The position numbers were made by a program, and so were the translations under genes. Shown piece after piece: positions 2,958-8,849 of a stretch of DNA of 8,849 nt. Location of the stretch: assembly GCA_022708765.1 (NCBI GenBank), contig JAKIYB010000158.1, forward strand, positions 1-8,849, read 5' to 3'. The stretch is from Armatimonadota bacterium. GTDB lineage: Bacteria > Armatimonadota > Hebobacteria > CAIYQO01. The notes beneath the pieces are model-generated. The model was not told the origin of the DNA. It worked only from the letters and a program-made list of their open reading frames with translations, and searched no databases. How positions within the stretch are numbered: position 1 is the first letter of the stretch; each line of letters opens with the position of its first letter.

Positions 2958-4901
2958 ATGAAGAAATGGCTGATGGTACTCGTTCCCCTGATTATCTTAG
3001 GAACGTTGATTGGCTGGCGCTTACGCGAAAAACGCGCGGCGGAGACCGAGGAGGCCGGGCCGCGCATGCGCGGCGGGCCGGCCTCGGTCGAGATGACGCT
3101 GCCGTCGCGCCGCGACGTGATGAAGACATACCAGGCTACCGGCAGCATCGAATCCATCCGGGAGGTAAAACTCTCACCGAAGATCAGCGGGCGCATTGAA
3201 TACCTGGCCGTACGCGAAGGCGACCGTGTCACGCCCGGGCAGGTGCTGGCGAGGCTGGACCAATCCGAAGTGCTGGCACAGGTCCGGCAGCAGCAGGCCA
3301 ACCTGGCGGAAGCGAAAGCCCGATTAGCGCAAGCCCAGTTGAACCAGTTCCCGGTGGACGCGGCGGTGCGGACGCAGATTCGCCAGCAGGAAGCCGCGCT
3401 GGCCAGCGCCGAAGATGAGTTGCGCCAGGCACAGCACACCCGTGTCGCGCAGCTCGATGCCATCGCCGCCAGCCTTGATGACGCGAAAGGGAAAGTGGAA
3501 AACGCCGCCGCCACGCTCGCCAGCGCGGAGGCGGACCTGCGCCAGGCGGAGACGACGCGCATCGCGCAGCTTGAAGCCAGTAAGGCCGACGTCGAGAACG
3601 CGCGGACGAGAATCGAGACGGCGGTCGCCGCGGTGGCGAATGCCGCCGCACAGGTGAAGAGCGCGCAGGCCAACCTGGAGAACGCCACCGCGAAGTACGA
3701 GCGCATCCACGCGCTGTACCTGAAGGGCTACGTCGCCGCGCAGGACGTGGATGACGCGAAGACGGCGGTGCGCGTGCAGCAGTCCGGCGTGGAAACCGCG
3801 AAAGGGCAGCAGCAATCCGCCACCGCCGCGCTGGCTTCCGCGCAGGCGCAAATGCGCGCCACCGAGCAGCAGGCGACGATCACTCGCGCGAAGGTAGATG
3901 CGGACATCGAGTCCGCCCGCGCGCGCGTGACGCAAATGAAGGCCGCCGTAGAATCGGCGAAGGCACAGCAGCGTTCAGCCGAACAGCAGGCGAAAATAAC
4001 CAGGGTAAAGGCGGATGGCGATGTGACGTCAGCGCAGACTCGCGTGACGCAGGCAAAAGCCGCGCTGGAATATGCGCGCGCGAACGCGAAATCCTCGCCG
4101 GCCTTTGAACAGAATCTGGAAGCATTGCGCGCGGGCATCGCCGCCGAGCAGGCGTCGCTGGACAGCATCCGGGTGAAGCTGCTGGATACCGAAATCCGTT
4201 CGCCGTTGAGCGGCGTGGTGAGTGCGCGCGCACAGGAGGTAGGCGGCTTGTCCTCGCCAGGACAGGCAATCCTTACCGTGCAGGCGACGAACAGCATCTG
4301 GGTCACTATCGCCGCGCCGGCGGATGTCTGTCGCCGGCTCCACCTTAACCAGCCGGCACAGGTGGAGTTTGACGAGCTTGACCTGCGCGTCAGCGGGCGC
4401 ATCGCGCAGATCAATCCCGCCGCTGATCCACAGAGCCGCCAGTATACCGTGCGCGTGATCCTCGACAACCGCGATGGCTTGTATACGCCCGGCATGTTCG
4501 CCCGCGTCACGCTGGTCACGGAAGAGGTAAAGCAGGCACTGGCGGTACCGAATGAAGCGATACGCCTGAACGGCGACAGCAGCGCGTTCGTCTACGCCGT
4601 CGGCACGGATAACACCGTGCGACAGCGCCCGGTCACCCTCGGCATCAGCGACGGCAACTGGACCGCCATCCAGAGCGGTCTGCAGTCGGGCGAACGCGTG
4701 GTGACGATGAGCGCCACGCGGCTGAGTGACGGTCAGCAGGTGCGCGAGGCCGGCGCCGGCCGGTCGGGACGCCCCGATGGCCAGGGACGACCGGGCGGCG
4801 GCGCCGAGGGGCGGCCGGACGGTAACCAGGCCCGGCCTGATCGGTCGGGACACGAGGCAGGAAGCGGCCAGGCGCCGCGCGGTCCCCGGCGTGGTCAGTA
4901 A
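2958..4901 (+). CDS. Periplasmic adaptor (HlyD/AcrA-type membrane fusion protein), 647 aa with a very long coiled-coil hairpin
   Basis: GAGGAG at 2946-2951 precedes the ATG by 6 bases. The protein has an N-terminal membrane anchor (about 4-20) after two lysines, with no lipobox cysteine. Next comes the first lipoyl half-motif (about 70-101, including S-G-R-I, V-R-E-G-D-R-V and G-Q-V-L-A-R-L-D). A coiled-coil hairpin (about 103-410) follows, then the second lipoyl half (S-P-L-S-G-V-V, about 415-440). A beta-barrel (about 446-520, with Y-T-P-G-M-F-A-R-V) and a membrane-proximal domain (about 523-595) complete the fold. The last 50 or so residues are a Gly/Arg/Pro/Asp-rich, probably disordered tail. 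RND adaptors usually have 350-420 residues; the excess is nearly all hairpin and tail. The tip has an RLS-like motif (R249, L253, A260, D265) for docking to the TolC channel, with Ala in place of the usual Ser. The stop codon overlaps an ATG of the pump frame (TAATG). It links pump and channel across the periplasm. Confidence 0.92.
   Translation: MKKWLMVLVPLIILGTLIGWRLREKRAAETEEAGPRMRGGPASVEMTLPSRRDVMKTYQATGSIESIREVKLSPKISGRIEYLAVREGDRVTPGQVLARLDQSEVLAQVRQQQANLAEAKARLAQAQLNQFPVDAAVRTQIRQQEAALASAEDELRQAQHTRVAQLDAIAASLDDAKGKVENAAATLASAEADLRQAETTRIAQLEASKADVENARTRIETAVAAVANAAAQVKSAQANLENATAKYERIHALYLKGYVAAQDVDDAKTAVRVQQSGVETAKGQQQSATAALASAQAQMRATEQQATITRAKVDADIESARARVTQMKAAVESAKAQQRSAEQQAKITRVKADGDVTSAQTRVTQAKAALEYARANAKSSPAFEQNLEALRAGIAAEQASLDSIRVKLLDTEIRSPLSGVVSARAQEVGGLSSPGQAILTVQATNSIWVTIAAPADVCRRLHLNQPAQVEFDELDLRVSGRIAQINPAADPQSRQYTVRVILDNRDGLYTPGMFARVTLVTEEVKQALAVPNEAIRLNGDSSAFVYAVGTDNTVRQRPVTLGISDGNWTAIQSGLQSGERVVTMSATRLSDGQQVREAGAGRSGRPDGQGRPGGGAEGRPDGNQARPDRSGHEAGSGQAPRGPRRGQ
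3399..3578 (+). repeat. 39-residue-period internal duplication in the first hairpin arm of the adaptor
   Basis: Within the adaptor, residues 148-168 and 187-207 match at 15 of 21 positions (shared L-A-S-A-E, L-R-Q-A, T-R, A-Q-L) at an offset of 39 residues (117 bases). Codon use differs between copies, so the duplication is not recent. A fainter third register may continue from about residue 226. Confidence 0.7.
3864..4082 (+). repeat. 39-residue-period internal duplication in the second hairpin arm of the adaptor
   Basis: Residues 303-336 and 342-375 of the adaptor align without gaps, with about 22 of 34 identical (E-Q-Q-A, I-T-R, R-V-T-Q, K-A-A). The offset is again exactly 39 residues. 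A partial earlier copy, V-E-T-A-K-G-Q-Q-Q-S-A (278-288), matches 331-341 at offset 53, that is 39 plus two heptads. Confidence 0.75.
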
Positions 4902-4924
4902 TGGTCATCGAGAGGAAAACATCC

Positions 4925-7900
4925 ATGAACATCGCGCATTTTTCCGTTAACCGGCCGGTGGCCGTCACCATGCTGATCATCGCGCTCGTGCTACTGGGCG
5001 CCATCTGCTTTACGCGCCTGCCGGTTGACCTGCTGCCGAAGATCACGCTGCCGACGATCAACGTCTCCACGCAGTGGCCAAACGTGGCGCCGGAAGAAAT
5101 CGAGGCGCAGATCACCCGGCCTATCGAGCAGGCGCTGTCCTCCGCGCCCGGTCTGTATCAAATTACTTCCTCCACCAGCATGGGCAGTTCCAGCGTGCGG
5201 GTGCAGTTTAACTGGGGTGTGGACCTGGGACAGGCGTCCATTGACATCATGCAGCGCCTGGAGCGCGTGAAGCGTCGCTTCCCCAACGACCCCACGCTGC
5301 AGGCGCCCTCCGTGCTGCGCTTCGACCCCAATCAAATGCCGATTCTCTCCCTTGCCTTCTCCGGCGAGCGCGATGTGGTGAAGTTGCGCATGCTGCTGGA
5401 AAACCAGATCGCCCCCATGCTGGAGTCAGCCGATGGCGTGGCCTCCATCAATATTAACGGCGGGCAGCCGCGCGCCATCCTGCTCAACGTAGACCCGGTG
5501 CGCTTGCGCGCGCATCACGTGACGCTGGGGGATATCACCCGCCGGTTGAGCCAGGAGAATATCAACGTCCCCGCGGGCATCGCCCGGCAGAGCGAGACGG
5601 AATATACCATTCGCAGCCTGGGCTGGCTCACCAGTCTCGACGAAATCAAGGGCCTGCCCCTTTCTTCGACGGGGGGACGCACCGTCACCATCGGCGCTGT
5701 GGCGGACATCCAGGACTCTTATCAGGAACCGCGCGAATACGTCCGCCTGAACGGCGAACCGGCGGTCGGGGTGAGCATCTCCAAGCAGAGCGATGCCAAT
5801 ACCATTACCACCGCGAAAGCGGTGAAAGAACGCCTGGAACGCGTCACGCAGATGTACCCGCATCTAAGATACAGCGTCACCTTCGATCAGTCCGTCTACG
5901 TGCAGAATTCCGTCCATCACCTGATGACGCATGCCGTCATCGGCGGCGTGCTGGCGGTGCTGGTGCTGCTCTTCTTCCTGCGCAACATTCAGAGCACGCT
6001 GGTGGTGTCGCTGTCTATCCCCGTTTCGATCATCTCCACCTTCTCGCTGCTCTACCTGTGCGGCTTTACCCTCAACACCATGTCGTTGAGCGGATTGGCG
6101 CTGGCGACAGGATTGATCGTGGATGATGCCGTGGTGGTGATGGAGAATATCTTCCGACACCTGGAGCGTGACAAGCGCACTATTCGCGATGCCGCCATCA
6201 CCGGCACGCAGGAGATTCTCTCCGCGGTCATCGCCTCCACCTGGACGGTCATGGTCGTCTTTCTGCCGCTGCTGCTTATCAAGGGACAGGCAGGGCAGAT
6301 GTTCTCGCAGTTCGCGCTGGTGGTTATCTTCTCACTGGCCGTGTCGCTGTTGGTCGCCACCACTATCGTGCCCATGCTCTCCACGCGCCTCATTTCCGGC
6401 ACCGCGCACGCCGAGATGCTGGAAACCTGGCGCGAACACCCCACCCTGCTCATGCGCCTCTTTCTGCGCTGCGGCGCCTGGTTCTCCACGCTGGACGACA
6501 GTTATCGCAACGGCCTGCGCTGGGCGCTGCGTTTCCGCTGGGTGACGGTCATCGGCGCGCTGCTCATTACCCTTTCTTCACTGCTGCTGCTGAAATACGT
6601 GGGTACTGAGATGATGCCGCCGACGGATTCCGGCAATCTCTCGGTAAGCGTGCGCCTGCCACCCGGCACCGCGCTGGCGAAAACCGACCGCGTGATGCGC
6701 CAGGTCGAGGAGATCGTGCAGCGCAATCCGAACGTCGCGTCGGCGTTCGCCTCCATTGGCGGCGGGCGCGGCGGCGGGTTCGGCGGCGGCAATGCCAGTC
6801 AGGGCTCCATCTCGGTTCGCCTGAAAGACGGGCATCGTGAGTCGTCCGAGGAGTTGGTCGAAGAGATTCGCCGCGAACTGGGTCGCATTCCCGGTGTGCG
6901 CCCGCGCGTGTCGTCTATGGACATCGTCAGCCGGTTGATGAGCGGCGGTAACGACAACATCCAGATCGTCATTTTCGGCAACGATCTCCCCACCCTTTCC
7001 ACCCTCTCGCGCCAGGTGATGGGCGCCATCCGCGAGGTGCCGGGGCTGGAAAACATGGATGTGAATTGGCAGGAATCCATGCCGGAACTCCAATGGACGA
7101 TTGACCGGCAGAAAGCCGCGCAGCTCGGCGTGTCGTTCCGGGACATCTCCGATGCATTGAGCGTTTCCACTAACGGCGCCATTGCGACCTACTTCCAGGA
7201 GGGCGGTTACCAGTATCCCATCGTCGTGCAGTTGCCGGAGGCGGAGCGCAAAACGGTAGAGGCGATGGCCAACCTGGTCATCACCCCCAGCGGCAACGGC
7301 GGCGACCGTGCCGTAACTTTGCGCCAGGTGGCGCGCCACCACTTCGCCGTCGGTCCTAACCAGATCACGCGACAGGATCGGCAGCGGTACATCGCGGTGA
7401 CCGGCATCCCCGGTGATCGCCCCGTCGGTGATATCCAGCGGGACATTGAGCGCGCGCTGGCCGACATGCGCTTTCCCAGTGGATATTACTGGGCGTGGGG
7501 CACCAGTCAGCAGCAGCAGAAAGAAGAGTTCGCCGGCATGGGCGTGGCGGTCTTTCTCGCCATCGCCATTATCTACATGCTGTTGGCCGCGCAGTTTGAA
7601 TCGCTGCGCCACCCCTTCGCCATCATGCTTTCCGTGCCGCTGGCGGTCACCGGTGTCATTCTGGCGCTCTTCCTCACCGACCGCTCATTCGGCCTGACGG
7701 CGATGATCGGCATGCTCATGCTGGTGGGTATCGTGGTGAAGAATGGCATCCTGCTGGTGGATTACACCAACACGCTGCGCCGGCGCGGCATCGCCCGCGA
7801 CGAAGCGATCCTCACCGCATCCCCCACCCGCTTGCGCCCGATCCTGATGACCGCCTTCGCCACCATCTTCGGCATGCTGCCCATCGCGCTGGGCCTTGGG

Positions 7901-8107
7901 CACGGCTCGGAGATTCACACCCCGATGGCCACCACGGTCATCGGTGGCCTGCTCACCTCCACGCTACTCACCCTCTTCGTGGTGCCGGTAGCCTATACGT
8001 TCCTCGACGAGCTGGCCGCGCGCCGTGGGCATACCGGGTCGGAAGCATCCGGTGATGGTATCGAGCCTGAGGCCACTGATAAACCGGGTACGCCGCTGGT
8101 CTCGTAA
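4925..8107 (+). CDS. RND-family efflux pump, inner-membrane proton antiporter (AcrB/HAE-1-like), 1060 aa
   Basis: I choose the ATG at 4925 because it has GAGAGGA (4910-4916) 8 bases upstream and gives the conserved N-terminus M-N-I-A-x-F-S-V-N-R-P-V-A. The ATG at 4901, overlapping the adaptor stop, would add 8 residues. Length fits the family (AcrB is 1049). TM1 is at about 11-29, and TM2-6 follow the first porter loop from about 336. TM4 carries the proton-relay pair D400-D401 (G-L-I-V-D-D-A-V). TM10 carries K939 (V-V-K-N-G-I-L), and TM11 carries R969 and T976 (R-L-R-P-I-L-M-T), matching AcrB D407/D408, K940, R971 and T978. All essential relay residues are present, so it should be active. 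The second porter loop contains a Gly-rich run (612-622) seen in many non-enteric relatives. The C-terminus adds about 28 polar residues. It acts as a trimer exporting amphiphilic compounds; the substrate cannot be told from the sequence. Confidence 0.95.
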   Translation: MNIAHFSVNRPVAVTMLIIALVLLGAICFTRLPVDLLPKITLPTINVSTQWPNVAPEEIEAQITRPIEQALSSAPGLYQITSSTSMGSSSVRVQFNWGVDLGQASIDIMQRLERVKRRFPNDPTLQAPSVLRFDPNQMPILSLAFSGERDVVKLRMLLENQIAPMLESADGVASININGGQPRAILLNVDPVRLRAHHVTLGDITRRLSQENINVPAGIARQSETEYTIRSLGWLTSLDEIKGLPLSSTGGRTVTIGAVADIQDSYQEPREYVRLNGEPAVGVSISKQSDANTITTAKAVKERLERVTQMYPHLRYSVTFDQSVYVQNSVHHLMTHAVIGGVLAVLVLLFFLRNIQSTLVVSLSIPVSIISTFSLLYLCGFTLNTMSLSGLALATGLIVDDAVVVMENIFRHLERDKRTIRDAAITGTQEILSAVIASTWTVMVVFLPLLLIKGQAGQMFSQFALVVIFSLAVSLLVATTIVPMLSTRLISGTAHAEMLETWREHPTLLMRLFLRCGAWFSTLDDSYRNGLRWALRFRWVTVIGALLITLSSLLLLKYVGTEMMPPTDSGNLSVSVRLPPGTALAKTDRVMRQVEEIVQRNPNVASAFASIGGGRGGGFGGGNASQGSISVRLKDGHRESSEELVEEIRRELGRIPGVRPRVSSMDIVSRLMSGGNDNIQIVIFGNDLPTLSTLSRQVMGAIREVPGLENMDVNWQESMPELQWTIDRQKAAQLGVSFRDISDALSVSTNGAIATYFQEGGYQYPIVVQLPEAERKTVEAMANLVITPSGNGGDRAVTLRQVARHHFAVGPNQITRQDRQRYIAVTGIPGDRPVGDIQRDIERALADMRFPSGYYWAWGTSQQQQKEEFAGMGVAVFLAIAIIYMLLAAQFESLRHPFAIMLSVPLAVTGVILALFLTDRSFGLTAMIGMLMLVGIVVKNGILLVDYTNTLRRRGIARDEAILTASPTRLRPILMTAFATIFGMLPIALGLGHGSEIHTPMATTVIGGLLTSTLLTLFVVPVAYTFLDELAARRGHTGSEASGDGIEPEATDKPGTPLVS

Positions 8108-8141
8108 GCATTGTGCCGCTGCCAATAAGGAGTCTTTACCG

Positions 8142-8849
8142 ATGCTGCGTTTGTTGACATTGATGATACTGTTGATCACCGCGATTCTCCATGCCGAGCC
8201 CACGCCGCCGCTGATGCCGGTGATTACGGAAACGCCGCTCCCCCCGCCGGTAACGCTGCCGGGGCCGGAAGCGACGAATGACACTCCGGCGGAGCCGCTC
8301 ACCGCGACTGAAGCCGCGCGCCTGGCGCTGCGGCGACAGCCGTCGCTCACCGTGGCGCAGATGAACGTCGCCGCCGCGCAGGGACGCCTGCGGCAGGCGC
8401 GGGCTGATCTATACCCGAGCGTCACCCTCACCACCGGTTATTCCGACCCCCTGGTCTCCTCCTCAAGCAACGCGGCAAGCGAGTTCTCGGCGGGCGCCAA
8501 CGTGCGACAGTTGCTCTTCGACGATCAACGCGCGCGCAGCCTCGCCCGGCAGGCGGGCGCGCAGGAAGAGTCAGCGCGCGCCGGTTTCACGCGGGCGCGG
8601 GCGGACCTGGTGCTGCAAGTGAAACAAGCCTTTTACGCCTACGCGCAGCAACAGCGTCAGGTGGCCGTGCAGGAAGCGAATCTGCGCAACCGCCGCGAGC
8701 ACCTTGCGCTGGCAAAAGCGCGCGTGCAGGCGGGCGTTGGCCTGCCGATTGACGTCGTGCGCGCGGAAACGGCGGTGGCGGAAGCCGTGCTGGGATTGAA
8801 CCTGGCGCAGACGAACGCCGCGGTGGCGCGCGTGTCGCTGGCACAGCTT
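8142..8849 (+). CDS. TolC-like outer-membrane efflux channel, 5' part (cut by window edge)
   Basis: AAGGAG (8127-8132) precedes the ATG at 8142 by 9 bases, 34 bases after the pump stop. The frame stays open to the right edge, giving 236 residues. An N-terminal signal peptide (about 1-18, M-L-R-L-L-T then a hydrophobic core ending H-A) is followed by a Pro/Thr-rich linker (about 19-53). There is no lipobox cysteine. The outer-membrane efflux protein (OEP) fold then begins: T-A-T-E-A-A-R-L-A-L-R (54-64), A-x-G-R-L-R-Q-A-R-A-D-L-Y-P-S-V (79-94), a Ser-rich strand region, L-L-F-D (124-127), and long helices. The hallmark A-G-V-G-L-P-I-D-V-V-R-A-E-T at the helix turn (about 198-211) is clear. From F-D to V-G-L there are about 73 residues, near the roughly 70 I recall for Escherichia coli TolC, so the visible half of the tunnel is of ordinary length. 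It forms the trimeric exit duct for the pump and adaptor upstream. Confidence 0.92.
   Translation, partial: MLRLLTLMILLITAILHAEPTPPLMPVITETPLPPPVTLPGPEATNDTPAEPLTATEAARLALRRQPSLTVAQMNVAAAQGRLRQARADLYPSVTLTTGYSDPLVSSSSNAASEFSAGANVRQLLFDDQRARSLARQAGAQEESARAGFTRARADLVLQVKQAFYAYAQQQRQVAVQEANLRNRREHLALAKARVQAGVGLPIDVVRAETAVAEAVLGLNLAQTNAAVARVSLAQL

Noticed and set aside
2699..3706. Long minus-strand open frame (335 residues) opposite the marR end and adaptor
   Set aside because: Antisense shadow of the high-GC adaptor coding frame; composition is Ala/Ser/Arg with no recognisable fold.
6578..7612. Long minus-strand open frame (344 residues) opposite the RND pump
   Set aside because: His/Gly/Arg-rich antisense shadow; the plus-strand frame is an unambiguous RND pump with all relay residues.
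1..8849. CRISPR array, tRNA/rRNA genes, insertion sequence or phage attachment site
   Set aside because: No regularly spaced direct repeats, no cloverleaf or rRNA sequence recognised, no transposase or integrase, and no terminal inverted repeats around any segment.

Overview
The window reads as chromosomal DNA from a high-GC, two-membrane (diderm) bacterium. The evidence is a full tripartite RND efflux operon with a TolC-type outer-membrane channel, clear GAGGAG-type ribosome sites, and sigma-70-like promoters of the form TTGACA-N18-TATACT. A bacterial SUI1/eIF1-like protein, a two-module zinc-ribbon protein and a DUF58 protein nearby are compatible with an Armatimonadota- or Chloroflexota-like lineage rather than an enteric one. 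That placement is a weak inference; no rRNA or other marker gene is present.

Layout. Bases 1-755 hold the 3' part of a DUF58 gene. Bases 756-1259 have no gene. They hold a GC-rich cluster of hairpins (about 839-970), then a promoter region with an 18-bp dyad (about 1066-1107) and a leader of roughly 150 nt. Three small genes follow: a 103-residue double zinc-ribbon protein (1260-1571), a SUI1/YciH-like translation factor (1647-2015), and, convergent with it, a 62-residue Cys/His-rich protein of unknown family (2022-2210, minus strand). A perfect 16-bp hairpin separates the first two. The divergent interval 2211-2383 carries two interleaved inverted repeats and a strong promoter that fires essentially at the ATG of a MarR-family regulator, so that mRNA is predicted to be leaderless.

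From 2384 to the right edge is one plus-strand efflux operon: MarR regulator, periplasmic adaptor (647 aa), RND pump (1060 aa) and TolC-like channel (cut by the window edge). The adaptor collects the pump and channel into a complex crossing both membranes. The pump uses the proton gradient to drive substrate out through the channel, and the MarR protein most likely controls the operon and itself.

The most unusual item is the adaptor. Its coiled-coil hairpin has about 150 residues per arm. It is symmetric around a TolC-contact-like motif, with prolines equidistant from the tip and a 39-residue internal duplication in each arm. The visible TolC helices look ordinary in length, so the extra adaptor reach is unexplained. 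I did not find a clearly new multi-gene system; the strongest leads are this adaptor, the leaderless regulator promoter, and the interleaved repeats beside it.
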